Positions 15,981 to 24,414 of a stretch of 64,000 nucleotides of DNA are shown piece by piece. The first letter of the stretch is position 1, and each line of letters opens with the position of its first letter. The notes beneath the pieces are model-generated. The model did no database searches. It was given only the letters and a program-made list of their open reading frames with translations, and was not told the DNA's origin. The DNA comes from Neisseria sicca (GTDB lineage Bacteria; Pseudomonadota; Gammaproteobacteria; Burkholderiales; Neisseriaceae), in assembly GCF_017753665.1 (NCBI RefSeq), contig NZ_CP072524.1, positions 620,001-684,000 on the forward strand, read 5' to 3'. Made by a program: the position numbers and the translations under genes.

Positions 15981-17078
15981 ATGTTTGGCACGATGTTTCT
16001 GATTATGATTGTATTGCTCCAACTTTTCACGTTCGGGCTGGGGCGTTCGTTGCAATGGCTGTTCGCGCCGGTGGTCGGGAAGGCGGGCAGGCGTTGGCTG
16101 ATGGGCGTGTCGTATTTCGTGACCAACGGCTTGCTGGCGGGGCTTTTGTTGGAGTTGGGACATTTTATGTTCCGCATGATGGCGTTTTGGATGGTGTTGC
16201 TGCTGTTTGTGATGTATGCGGCACTGGCGACGTTTCTCCTGTTTCTGCTGTTGCGCAAATTCGTGGCAAGCCGGTCGCTGTCGCGCAGCCTGCGGCTGTT
16301 TGCGCCTCTGTTTGTGTTCGGCTTGATCGGCTTTGGGCTGTACAACGCCTATACGCCCGTCGTCCGTCATCAGACCATCGTGATTGATAAGAAAATGGAC
16401 AAACCGCTGCGCATCGGCGTGGCAAGCGACCTGCACTTGGGGATTTTGTTCGGCGCGCGGCAACTGGATAAGCTTGTCGACATCATGAACCGCGAAAAAG
16501 TCGATTTAATCCTGTTGCCGGGCGATTTGATGGACGACAACGTCGATGCCTACCGCAAAGAGAATATGCAGCCGCATCTAGGTCGTCTGAAAGCGCCGCT
16601 GGGCGTTTACGCGACTTTGGGCAATCACGATATGTTCGGCGACAGCGCGCGCATCCGTCATGACCTCGAAGCGGCAGGCATTACCGTACTCGGCAATCAA
16701 GTGTTGCAACACGATGCGTTCCTGCTCGTCGGCCGCAATGATGATTTGGATCACGACCGTCCGTCTGTCGCGCAGTTGCTGGAAAACCACAATACCGACC
16801 AGCCTGTTTTACTAATGGACCACCGCCCGACCGAAGTCGAGGCGCACGCCACGCTGCCTATTGACGTTCAAGTTTCCGGCCATGTCCACAACGGTCAAAT
16901 CGCGCCGGCAAACCTGATTGTGCGTACTTTATACCGTCTTGCCTACGGCTACGAGGAAATCGGCGGAAGACACTTTTTTGTTACGTCCGGCTACGGTTTC
17001 TGGGGGATTCCGCTGCGCTTGGGTTCGCAGTCGGAAGTGTGGGTGATTGATGTGAAGGGAAGTAATTTATTGAAATGA
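15981..17078 (+). CDS. Membrane-anchored metallophosphoesterase
   Basis: The N terminus has about four hydrophobic segments (residues 1-120), followed by a calcineurin-like phosphoesterase domain with all metal motifs: ASDLHLG, LLPGDLMDD, TLGNHDMFGD, LLMDHRPTE and SGHVHNGQ. Similar to the YkuE/YaeI type, acting on membrane lipid substrates in some bacteria. The ATG at 15981 (MFGTMFLIM) fits better than the GTG ten codons upstream. An uptake sequence lies inside the coding region (GGTCGTCTGAAA, encoding GRLK, near 16581). The gene is followed by an imperfect uptake-sequence terminator. Substrate unknown. Confidence 0.88.
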   Translation: MFGTMFLIMIVLLQLFTFGLGRSLQWLFAPVVGKAGRRWLMGVSYFVTNGLLAGLLLELGHFMFRMMAFWMVLLLFVMYAALATFLLFLLLRKFVASRSLSRSLRLFAPLFVFGLIGFGLYNAYTPVVRHQTIVIDKKMDKPLRIGVASDLHLGILFGARQLDKLVDIMNREKVDLILLPGDLMDDNVDAYRKENMQPHLGRLKAPLGVYATLGNHDMFGDSARIRHDLEAAGITVLGNQVLQHDAFLLVGRNDDLDHDRPSVAQLLENHNTDQPVLLMDHRPTEVEAHATLPIDVQVSGHVHNGQIAPANLIVRTLYRLAYGYEEIGGRHFFVTSGYGFWGIPLRLGSQSEVWVIDVKGSNLLK

Positions 17079-17094
17079 AGATATAAGGTGTATG

Positions 17095-17133
17095 AAAAAG
17101 GTCGTCTGAAGCAAAATTCGGACGGCCTTTTTT
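17095..17133 (+). terminator. Imperfect uptake-sequence hairpin terminator
   Basis: AAAAAGGTCGTCTGAA pairs with TTCGGACGGCCTTTTTT with two mismatches, then a T run. It follows the metallophosphoesterase gene. Confidence 0.7.
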
Positions 17134-17260
17134 ATGACTTATGGGCAAAAAAATCTATTTGGGCTATAATACCATCAAACTAAATCAACTCTGCGGATTG
17201 GTTTTCGTTCGCGAAAAATCTGCAAAATACTCAACACATTACTTCAATAAATAATCAAGG

Positions 17261-17866
17261 ATGAGCATTATGGGAATCATTAGTCTTATTTTCATCGCCG
17301 TGATATTGGGCTTTCTGCTGATTAATTTCAAACAAAAGCTCAGCCGTTGTAAAAAAGATTACCAAGAATCTTTCGTTGCATTGCGTATCGCTTTGGCGTG
17401 TAGGCACCAGGCAGTCAGACATGTTTTAGATGCGTCAAAAATCTACTTGGGGCGCGAAGGTGGCGATATGGATAAAGGTTTGTTGTCCGCCTGTGGCGAT
17501 GCAGAAGCGGTATTGAGCCAGGCATCCAAATCTTTTTCGCCGGAATCGCTCTCCCGCCTGTGCAATGCGGAAGCAGAATTAAACAAATTGCTCCGAAGCT
17601 TGCAAGAAGCTTTGGAAAAAAACTTAAAACAACGACCCGACGAAGGGTTGAAAAGCCAGCTTGAAATGCTGGATGCGGCTGAAAACGACGTTGTTTCCAC
17701 GCGCCGTGCTTACAACCGTTCCGCAGAACGCTACAACCGCATACTGAGAAAGTCCATGAGCGGAATTATTGCGAAAGTATTGGGTTATCATGTCAAAGCA
17801 AGCCTGATTAAATTTGAAGACAACAATGGCCCTCAAATGAGCAAACATTTACTCGCACGCTCGTAA
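17261..17866 (+). CDS. LemA-family-like membrane-anchored protein
   Basis: A 201-residue protein with one N-terminal transmembrane segment (about residues 4-22) and a long helical cytosolic or periplasmic part. The C-terminal pattern RRAYNRSAERYNRILRKSM followed by a short hydrophobic stretch and a second helix (KASLIKFED) is that of LemA proteins, and the N-terminal helix after the membrane anchor (FKQKLSRCKKDYQESF) fits the same fold. The family's function is unsettled. AAGGATG precedes the ATG closely. Monocistronic, ending in a strong terminator. Confidence 0.65.
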   Translation: MSIMGIISLIFIAVILGFLLINFKQKLSRCKKDYQESFVALRIALACRHQAVRHVLDASKIYLGREGGDMDKGLLSACGDAEAVLSQASKSFSPESLSRLCNAEAELNKLLRSLQEALEKNLKQRPDEGLKSQLEMLDAAENDVVSTRRAYNRSAERYNRILRKSMSGIIAKVLGYHVKASLIKFEDNNGPQMSKHLLARS

Positions 17867-17931
17867 TCCTTGTTCGAAAGTATGACGAGTTTGGATGGGA
17901 ACCCCTTTATTGTCATCATCCCTCGTGCAAT

Positions 17932-17979
17932 AAAAAGGTCGTCTGAAAACCTGGAACATGGTTTTCAGACGACCTTTGT
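17932..17979. terminator. Bidirectional uptake-sequence hairpin terminator
   Basis: AAAAAGGTCGTCTGAAAACC and GGTTTTCAGACGACCTTTG pair around a 6-8 nt loop. It serves the LemA-like gene and the convergent small gene at 17994. Confidence 0.85.
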
Positions 17980-17993
17980 TTTTCAAAACGGAA

Positions 17994-18140
17994 TCAACCG
18001 CCGCATGCGCCGCAGCAGCCGCCTTCGCTGTGGCCGCCGCGTTTTTCTTCGTTGTTGACTACGGGCAGCTCGACTTCTTCAGATTGTTCTTTTTTGTCTT
18101 CGGGCAGGTCGTTGACTTTGATTTTGTTTTCTTCTGACAT
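17994..18140 (-). CDS. Small Cys/Gly-tailed protein of 48 residues
   Basis: Found by reading the minus strand. The ATG at 18140 has AAGAGAG about nine bases upstream, and the frame runs 48 codons to TGA. The first 34 residues are acidic and polar (MSEENKIKVNDLPEDKKEQ...), and the tail is HSEGGCCGACGG, with three cysteines in a Gly-rich end. No membrane segment or signal peptide is present. The tail could bind a metal or be a modification site (RiPP-like or thiol redox), but no partner gene is adjacent; lgt lies further upstream on the same strand beyond a Correia repeat. It ends directly at a strong terminator, which supports a real transcript. Confidence 0.65.
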   Translation of the reverse strand: MSEENKIKVNDLPEDKKEQSEEVELPVVNNEEKRGGHSEGGCCGACGG

Positions 18141-18304
18141 TTTAGGCTCTCTTTAAAAAAGGGTGGAAAGGTGTGCCAAGATACCATCGGGCGGCGGATA
18201 AACCAAGTCGGATTTAAGATTTTTTGCGATTCGGTTTGATGAATCGCAAATCGTGCCGGGTTAGGATGGTTGATGTGCGGCTGATATGATGACGGGACGC
18301 TTGT

Positions 18305-18411
18305 TATAGTGGATTAACTTTAAATCAGGACAAGGCGACGAAGCCGCAGACAGTACAAATAGTACGGCAAGGCGAGGCAACGCCGTACTGGTTTAAAGTT
18401 AATCCACTATA
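18305..18411. repeat. Correia repeat (107 bp)
   Basis: Full-length element with ends TATAGTGGATTAACTTTAAA and TTTAAAGTTAATCCACTATA. It lies between the small Cys-tailed gene and lgt, in the opposite orientation to the copy at 10841. Short flanking sequences (GGGACGC left, GCGTCCC right) are themselves inverted and lengthen the potential stem. Confidence 0.95.
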
Positions 18412-18448
18412 TCGCGTCCCGCTTGGGTTTTCAGACGGCCTTTGGGCA

Positions 18449-19303
18449 TCAGTTCAGGCGGTTTTTCTTACCGAACCAGACAAAACCGATCGCACCCAAA
18501 ACAATCATCGGAACGCTCAACCATTGTCCCATCGACAAGCCCAAGGTGAGCAGGCCGAGATAGTCGTCGGGCTGGCGGGCGTATTCGGCGATGAAGCGGA
18601 AGAAGCCGTAGCCGCCGAGGAAGAGGGAGGCGACTTGTCCGGTCGGACGCGGTTTTTTGGAGAAAATCCATACGACGATGAAGAGGCAGATGCCTTCCAG
18701 CGCGAATTGGTAGAGTTGCGAAGGGTGGCGCGGCAGCATGTGGTATTGCTGCATCCATTCTGCCCAAAGCGGGTTGCGCACGGCGGCATTGAGGTCTTCT
18801 GCGCGTGCTTGCGGGAAGCCCATTGCCCAAAAGGCGTTGATGTCGGTAATACGGCCCCAGAGTTCGCCGTTGATGAAGTTGCCGATACGACCGGAAGCCA
18901 AGCCCAGCGGAACGAGCGGCGCAACAAAATCCATGGTTTTCAAGGTACTGATTTTGTGTTTGCGGCTGAACAGCCACATGGCGATGACGACGCCCAAGAA
19001 GCCGCCGTGGAACGACATGCCGCCTTCCCAGACTTTGATCATGTCAAGCGGATGTTCGAGGTAGTATGAGAATTTGTAAAACAGGATATAGCCGAGTCGT
19101 CCGCCGAGTATGACGCCTACAACGCCCCAAGTCAGGAAGTCGTCGAGCATTTCTTGGGTAAAGGCGGTGTTGCCTTGCTTGATGCGGCGGCGTCCCAGCC
19201 ATAGGAAAAGCATAAAACCGACGATATAGCTGAGGGCATACCAGCGGATGGCGACTGGTCCGATACTGATTGCAATGGGGTCAAACTGCGGATGTATCAT
19301 CAT
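18449..19303 (-). CDS. lgt: Prolipoprotein diacylglyceryl transferase
   Basis: Inner-membrane enzyme that adds diacylglycerol to the lipobox cysteine of prolipoproteins, the first step in lipoprotein maturation. 284 residues and about seven membrane segments. The Lgt signature GRIGNFINGELWGR is at about residues 137-150; the N-terminal RWYALSYIVGF and the HGGFLG loop are also conserved. Its products include the lipoproteins seen elsewhere in this window. Monocistronic; an AGGCCGTCTGAA-type uptake site lies just past the stop. Confidence 0.97.
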   Translation of the reverse strand: MMIHPQFDPIAISIGPVAIRWYALSYIVGFMLFLWLGRRRIKQGNTAFTQEMLDDFLTWGVVGVILGGRLGYILFYKFSYYLEHPLDMIKVWEGGMSFHGGFLGVVIAMWLFSRKHKISTLKTMDFVAPLVPLGLASGRIGNFINGELWGRITDINAFWAMGFPQARAEDLNAAVRNPLWAEWMQQYHMLPRHPSQLYQFALEGICLFIVVWIFSKKPRPTGQVASLFLGGYGFFRFIAEYARQPDDYLGLLTLGLSMGQWLSVPMIVLGAIGFVWFGKKNRLN

Positions 19304-19351
19304 GATGTGTGTTCCTTATTGGAAGGGCGGTTTATGTGTTTTTAGCCCGAC

Positions 19352-19396
19352 AAAGGTCGTCTGAAAATCCCGATTTGAATTTTCAGACGACCTTTT
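19352..19396. terminator. Uptake-sequence hairpin
   Basis: AAAGGTCGTCTGAAAAT and ATTTTCAGACGACCTTTT form a stem between the M14 carboxypeptidase stop and the lgt start. It terminates the carboxypeptidase transcript. Confidence 0.8.
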
Positions 19397-19415
19397 GTGT
19401 GATGGGGAGAAATAA

Positions 19416-20546
19416 TTATCGTAAATCATCGACAACGTTCAAGACAGCCGACAACATGGCTTCGCCCAAGCGCAGGGAGCGTTGACCGTTCCAGCCGAAG
19501 TCGTCGTCGGGCAGGTTGGCGTTGTCTTTAAACGGCATTTCCAGCGTATAGGCGAGGCAGTCGAAATGGTTGCCCACCCAGTTGGTCGCGAGCGTCATGT
19601 TTGCCTGACCGGGTGCGTCTTTTTCATAGCCGTATTCGTCTTGGAAGTCGGGGCTGGCGGAGAGCAGGGCGGCTTTGAACTGCGTTTCCAGCGCGGCGAT
19701 GCGCGGATTGTAGTTCGGCACGCCTTCCGTACCGGCGACAAAGACAAACGGCAAGGCTTCGTCGCCATGAATGTCCAAGAACAAATCCACGCCGGTTTCC
19801 AGCATTTTTTCGCGCACGAGGAATACTTCCGGGCTTTTTTCCAAAGTCGGGGTTTCCCATTCGCGGTTGAGGTTCGCGCCGGCGGCATTGGTGCGCAGGT
19901 TGCCCAAGACCGAGCCGTCGGGGTTCATGTTCGGCACGATGTAGAAAGTGGCGCGGTCGAGCAGGATGCGCGCGGTCGGGTCTTGCGGGTCGAGCAGGCG
20001 GCCGAGCAGACCTTCTATAAACCATTCCGCCATCGTTTCGCCCGGATGCTGGCGCGCGATAATCCAAATTTTCATGTCGCTTTCGACTTGGTTGCCGATG
20101 GTCAGCAGATTGATATCACGGCCTTGCACGGTGCTGCCCAAGTCGTCGATGCGGCAAAGCCCGCTGCCTTGCGCGTCACCCAAGAGGTTTAAATGCTGCT
20201 CGTGGGAATAGGGTTCGAAATAGGCGTAGTAAACGCTGTTGGACAAGGGCGTATGGTTGATGGTCAACACGCCGTTTTCGTATTCGGTCGGGACGCGGAA
20301 CCAATTTTGCCGGTCGTAAGAGGCGCACGCCTGATAACCTTCCCAGCCTTCGGGATAGGCCGAATCCGCCGCGTTTTCAAAGTGCATTACGCAATTTTGA
20401 TACGCCGCACCTTGCAGGCGGAAATAAAACCATTGGGCGAAATCGGAAGCGTTGTCCGGACGCAGCTCGAGGCGGATATTGGCGGGGTTGGTCAGGTCTT
20501 TGACGACGACGGAGCCGGCATCAAATTGAGTGCTGATTTTAATCAT
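19416..20546 (-). CDS. M14-family zinc carboxypeptidase (cytosolic carboxypeptidase-like)
   Basis: A 376-residue protein with an N-terminal beta-rich domain (about 1-125) and a C-terminal M14 domain. The zinc ligands are visible as RQHPGE (HxxE, about residue 167) and DIHGDE (about 258), and the catalytic Glu as TLEMPFKD (about 338). NPDG and NLNREW are the substrate-carboxylate motifs. No signal peptide, so probably cytosolic, like bacterial relatives of the eukaryotic CCP enzymes. A natural substrate is not known. Single gene with a terminator behind it. Confidence 0.88.
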   Translation of the reverse strand: MIKISTQFDAGSVVVKDLTNPANIRLELRPDNASDFAQWFYFRLQGAAYQNCVMHFENAADSAYPEGWEGYQACASYDRQNWFRVPTEYENGVLTINHTPLSNSVYYAYFEPYSHEQHLNLLGDAQGSGLCRIDDLGSTVQGRDINLLTIGNQVESDMKIWIIARQHPGETMAEWFIEGLLGRLLDPQDPTARILLDRATFYIVPNMNPDGSVLGNLRTNAAGANLNREWETPTLEKSPEVFLVREKMLETGVDLFLDIHGDEALPFVFVAGTEGVPNYNPRIAALETQFKAALLSASPDFQDEYGYEKDAPGQANMTLATNWVGNHFDCLAYTLEMPFKDNANLPDDDFGWNGQRSLRLGEAMLSAVLNVVDDLR

Positions 20547-20727
20547 GGGAGAGTCCTCGGTATATCGGGCAAACCGGATAACCGTTGTTTGAGAAAATGT
20601 TTGGGCGATACCGTATCCGTCGGCGACGGCAAACCGATATGCCCGAATCCGTTGATTCTACCATTCCGATGGGCGCATCCTCAACCGATAAGGGTTGCGG
20701 AATGTTGTTTCAGACGACCTTTGACGT

Positions 20728-20825
20728 TAAGATAAGGCAGTTTGGCTTTAAATCATGGCAAGACGGCAAAGCCGAAGAAACTAGCGGAGCCGATTTGTAC
20801 CGATTCCAAGCGAATCCGCTATAAT
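20728..20825 (+). promoter_or_regulatory. Candidate argB promoter within a decayed Correia-like repeat
   Basis: TATAAT at 20820-20825 with TTGTAC at 20795-20800 (19-nt spacing, longer than ideal). The stretch from about 20728 resembles a degraded Correia repeat: it reads CTTTAAATCATGGCAAGACG where Correia copies read CTTTAAATCAGGACAAGGCG, and ends ATCCGCTATA where they end ATCCACTATA. The TATA end thus supplies the -10 box, 30 nt before the argB ATG. Confidence 0.4.
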
Positions 20826-20854
20826 GATTAAATTGTTAATAATGAGGCACGATT

Positions 20855-21745
20855 ATGAGCGAATCCCACTCCATTTCCGCAGCCGACAAAGCGCGCATTT
20901 TAGCCGAAGCCCTGCCGTATATCCGCCATTTTTCCGGCTCCGTCATCGTCATCAAATACGGCGGCAACGCCATGACCGAGCCTGCTTTGAAAGAAGGCTT
21001 CGCCCGCGATGTCGTCTTGCTCAAATTGGTGGGCATCCACCCCGTCATCGTCCACGGCGGCGGACCGCAAATTAATGAAATGTTGGAAAAAATCGGTAAA
21101 AAAGGCGAATTCGTACAAGGCATGCGCGTGACCGACGGCGAAACGATGGACATCGTAGAAATGGTGTTGGGCGGTCATGTCAACAAAGAAATCGTCTCGC
21201 TGATTAATTTACACGGCGGACGCGCGGTCGGTGTCACCGGACGCGACAACCACTTCATCAAAGCGAAAAAACTGCTGGTCGATACGCCCGAGCAGGCAGG
21301 TGTGGACATCGGACAGGTCGGCACGGTCGAAAGCATAGACGTACGCCTGATTGAAGGCTTGATTGAACGCGGCTGTATCCCTGTTGTCGCCCCCATCGGT
21401 GTCGGCGAAAAAGGCGAAGCGTTTAACATCAACGCCGACTTGGTCGCAGGCAAACTGGCGGAAGAGTTAAACGCGGAAAAACTGCTGTTGATGACCAATA
21501 TCGCCGGCGTGATGGACAAAGAAGGCAACCTCTTGACCAACCTTACGCCAAGCCGTATCAACGAATTAATCGCAGACGGCACGCTCTACGGCGGTATGTT
21601 GCCCAAAATCAGCTCTGCCGTCGAAGCGGCAAGCAACGGCGTTAAAGCGACACATATCATCGACGGCCGCCTGCCCAACGCGCTTTTACTGGAAATTTTC
21701 ACCGATGCGGGCATAGGCTCGATGATTTTGGGCGAAAGTTCATAA
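20855..21745 (+). CDS. argB: Acetylglutamate kinase
   Basis: Phosphorylates N-acetylglutamate in arginine biosynthesis. 296 residues. The amino-acid kinase fold signatures are present: VIKYGGNAM near residue 35, IVHGGGPQINEML near 68, and the C-terminal LLMTNIAGVMDKEG and GMLPKISSAVEAA. The N-terminal extension of about 25 residues (helix SAADKARILAEALPYIRHF) is typical of the hexameric, arginine-inhibited enzymes. No other arg gene is next to it. A candidate promoter is at 20795-20825. Confidence 0.96.
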   Translation: MSESHSISAADKARILAEALPYIRHFSGSVIVIKYGGNAMTEPALKEGFARDVVLLKLVGIHPVIVHGGGPQINEMLEKIGKKGEFVQGMRVTDGETMDIVEMVLGGHVNKEIVSLINLHGGRAVGVTGRDNHFIKAKKLLVDTPEQAGVDIGQVGTVESIDVRLIEGLIERGCIPVVAPIGVGEKGEAFNINADLVAGKLAEELNAEKLLLMTNIAGVMDKEGNLLTNLTPSRINELIADGTLYGGMLPKISSAVEAASNGVKATHIIDGRLPNALLLEIFTDAGIGSMILGESS

Positions 21746-21811
21746 CGACCCGCAGATGAGTCAAGGCTTGCCGAACAGCAGGCCTTGTAAATGCCCGAAT
21801 ACTAAATACAC

Positions 21812-21882
21812 AAAAGGTCGTCTGAAAACCTGTTTCAACGTTCATAGAGAATGCTGAAACGGATTTTCAGACGACCTTTTTG
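21812..21882. terminator. Two-tier hairpin terminator between argB and ppx
   Basis: Outer stem AAAAGGTCGTCTGAAAA / TTTTCAGACGACCTTTTT; inside the loop GTTTCA pairs with TGAAAC. It serves both convergent genes. Confidence 0.8.
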
Positions 21883-21894
21883 CCATTTTCAATC

Positions 21895-23403
21895 CTATTG
21901 AGGCTGCACGTTGAAAGGCATATCGATTTTCTGCCATTGCGCGCTTTCGTAGTCGAGCGCGGCGGCGATTAGGGGGTGTTGTTCGAGCCAGTTTTGGCTG
22001 ATGCGCAGGATGAAGCCTTTGCCGGTTTCGTCGGCGCGCAGTTGGGTTTGCGGCGGCAAATCCAAAGGCAGGCGGGCGCGGCAGAAGAGTGCGGCGAGGC
22101 GCAGGGAGAGGACGGCGTACCAAAGCATTTCGCTGCTGCCGACGATGTCCGCCATTTTTTTCATGTCGCCGCGGTGTCCGATGACCAGTTGCGCGAGTAT
22201 GGTTTGCTCTTTACGGGAGAATCCGGGCATATCGGCGTTTTCGAGGATGTAGGCGGAGTGTTTGTGGTAGCCGGTGTGGGCGATGTCGAGTCCGATTTCG
22301 TGCAGTCTGCCTGCCCAGCCGAGGTATTGTTGCCATTGGGCAAGGTCTTGGACGGTTACGTTTTTGGCGTGGCACAGGCTGTCCATAAAGGCTTGCGCGG
22401 TTTCGGCGACGCGTTTGGCTTGGTTGAGGCTGACGTGGTAGCGGTTTTGGAACTCGGCGGTCGTCTGATCACGCATGTCTTCGTTCAAACCGCGTCCGAT
22501 CAGGTCGTAGAACACGCCGTCGCGCAAGGCGGCTTCGGTAACGGTCATTTTAGTGAGTTCGAGCTCTTCAAACGCTGCCATCATGACCGCCAGTCCGCCA
22601 GCGAACACTTCCACGCGTTCGGGTTTGAGGCTTTCGAATTTGGCTTTTTTGACGGAACCGGCTTCAATGATGCGGTCGGCAAGATGGCGCATGCCTTTGT
22701 AGGTGATATCGGCTTCTTGTGGAAACTCGGCGGCGATGAGGTCGCGGATGGATTTGGCGGTGCCGGATGTGCCGATGGCGAAATCCCAGCCTGTGCGCTT
22801 CATCATTTTGCTGATGCGCTGGATTTCGTTGCGTGCGGCGGAGATGGCGGCTTGGAAATCTTTGGCGGTGATTTTGTTTTGGAAGAAACGCAGGCTGTAC
22901 GTGACGCAGCCTAAGGGCAGACTCTCGGTTGCGAGCGGGTGCAGGTCGGAGCCGATAACAAATTCGGTTGAGCCGCCGCCGATGTCGATGACGAGCATTT
23001 TGTCGCCGTTGGGCGGAAGGGTGTGAACGACGCCGGTGTAAATAAGACGGGCTTCTTCACGGCCGGCAATGATTTCGATGGGGAAGCCCAGTGCGGCTTC
23101 GGCTTTAGGTAGGAATTGGGCGATATTTTTTGCTACGCGGAAGGTATTGGTCGCCACGACGCGCACTTGTTCGGGTCTGAACCCGCGCAGCCGTTCGCCG
23201 AATTTTGCCAAACAGTCCAAGGCGCGTTCTTGGGATTCTTCGCTGAGGTTTTTATGTTCGTCCAAACCGGCGGCAAAGCGCACCATTTGTTTGAAGGAAT
23301 CAATGACTTTTAGTTGTCCGTTGTTGTTTTCGCAAACTTGGAGGCGGAAGCTGTTGGAACCTAAATCGACGGATGCCAGGACGTTGGTAGGCGTAGTGGT
23401 CAT
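21895..23403 (-). CDS. ppx: Exopolyphosphatase / pppGpp phosphohydrolase
   Basis: A 502-residue protein of the Ppx/GppA family that removes terminal phosphates from polyphosphate or converts pppGpp to ppGpp. The actin-like ATPase fold motifs are clear: VLASVDLGSNSFRLQV near the N terminus and VIDIGGGSTEFV near residue 145. The C-terminal HD-like helical domain is present (GWAGRLHEIGLDIAHTGYHKH). The ATG at 23403 is chosen because it directly precedes the conserved start; upstream codons are not conserved-looking. Ppx and GppA activities cannot be separated by sequence alone. Confidence 0.9.
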   Translation of the reverse strand: MTTTPTNVLASVDLGSNSFRLQVCENNNGQLKVIDSFKQMVRFAAGLDEHKNLSEESQERALDCLAKFGERLRGFRPEQVRVVATNTFRVAKNIAQFLPKAEAALGFPIEIIAGREEARLIYTGVVHTLPPNGDKMLVIDIGGGSTEFVIGSDLHPLATESLPLGCVTYSLRFFQNKITAKDFQAAISAARNEIQRISKMMKRTGWDFAIGTSGTAKSIRDLIAAEFPQEADITYKGMRHLADRIIEAGSVKKAKFESLKPERVEVFAGGLAVMMAAFEELELTKMTVTEAALRDGVFYDLIGRGLNEDMRDQTTAEFQNRYHVSLNQAKRVAETAQAFMDSLCHAKNVTVQDLAQWQQYLGWAGRLHEIGLDIAHTGYHKHSAYILENADMPGFSRKEQTILAQLVIGHRGDMKKMADIVGSSEMLWYAVLSLRLAALFCRARLPLDLPPQTQLRADETGKGFILRISQNWLEQHPLIAAALDYESAQWQKIDMPFNVQPQ

Positions 23404-23583
23404 GAAAAAATACCGGTGGATAAACGAAGGTCTAATGTTACTCTGTCCCGCCGTTGATTGACAATATCGCAAATCAACTTTAAACCGCCGCAATTCTGCT
23501 TCAGGTCAATCCATTTATAAATGATGCACGCTGCCTTTGATTCTGCACGGAGATATTCTTATAATATCCGCTTTGCAAACGTC

Positions 23584-23627
23584 AAAAGGTCGTCTGAAAA
23601 CGAAAATAGGTTTTTCAGACGACCTTT
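23584..23627. terminator. Uptake-sequence hairpin
   Basis: AAAAGGTCGTCTGAAAA and TTTTTCAGACGACCTTTA pair just upstream of the lytic transglycosylase gene. No gene ends immediately before it on the plus strand, so it may act mainly as an uptake site. Confidence 0.55.
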
Positions 23628-23642
23628 AAACCGACTAAACGA

Positions 23643-24284
23643 ATGACACTACACATGAAAACGGAAAACCTTATCCTCACACCCGAATCCCCGTCCCGCC
23701 GCCGCTTTTTACTGGCAGGCGGCGCATTGCTGCTCAGCCCTGCCGCTGCGCTCGCCGGCGCGCAACGTGAAGAAACGCTTGCCGACGATGTCGCTTCGGT
23801 CATGCGCAGCTCTATCAACAATGTCAATCCGCCGCGTCTCGTGTTTGCCGATCCAAACGAAGGCGAACGCTGGCTGGCGGCGATGTCCTCCCGCCTTGCC
23901 CGCTACGTTCCCGATGCGGCAGAACGCCGCCGCCTGCTGGTCAACATCCAATACGAAAGCAGCCGCGCGGGCTTGAATACCCAAGTGATTTTGGGTTTGA
24001 TCGAAGTCGAGAGCGCGTTCCGCCAATACGCCATCAGCGGCGTCGGCGCGCGCGGGCTGATGCAGGTCATGCCGTTTTGGAAAAACTATATCGGCAAACC
24101 TTCGCACAACCTGTTCGACATCCGCACCAACCTGCGCTACGGCTGCACCATCCTGCGCCATTACAACAATATCGAAAAAGGCAACATCGTCCGCGCTTTG
24201 GCGCGCTTCAACGGCAGCTTGGGCAGCAACAAATATCCCAACGCCGTCTTAGGCGCGTGGCGCAACCGTTGGCAGTGGGGTTGA
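23643..24284 (+). CDS. Lytic transglycosylase (SLT domain) with Tat-like signal
   Basis: A 213-residue protein that would cleave peptidoglycan between MurNAc and GlcNAc, forming 1,6-anhydro ends. The N terminus has a twin-arginine-type signal (SRRRFLLAGGALLLSPAAALAGA). The Slt domain shows the catalytic Glu in GLIEVESAFRQYAISGVGARGLMQVMPFW (about residues 118-147) and the later LRYGCTILRHYN and ALARFNGS motifs. Compact, without extra substrate domains. One of two ATGs, four codons apart, could be the start. Single gene. Confidence 0.88.
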   Translation: MTLHMKTENLILTPESPSRRRFLLAGGALLLSPAAALAGAQREETLADDVASVMRSSINNVNPPRLVFADPNEGERWLAAMSSRLARYVPDAAERRRLLVNIQYESSRAGLNTQVILGLIEVESAFRQYAISGVGARGLMQVMPFWKNYIGKPSHNLFDIRTNLRYGCTILRHYNNIEKGNIVRALARFNGSLGSNKYPNAVLGAWRNRWQWG

Positions 24285-24414
24285 ACCGCGGTTTATAGAC
24301 GGCTGCGGTCTGTGCAAATGCAAACCCTTTTGAATCCTGTATAATCCGCACATCTATCAATTTCAAAATTTCAGACGACCTCTGAATCCTACGGGGTCGT
24401 CTGAAAAACCGTTT

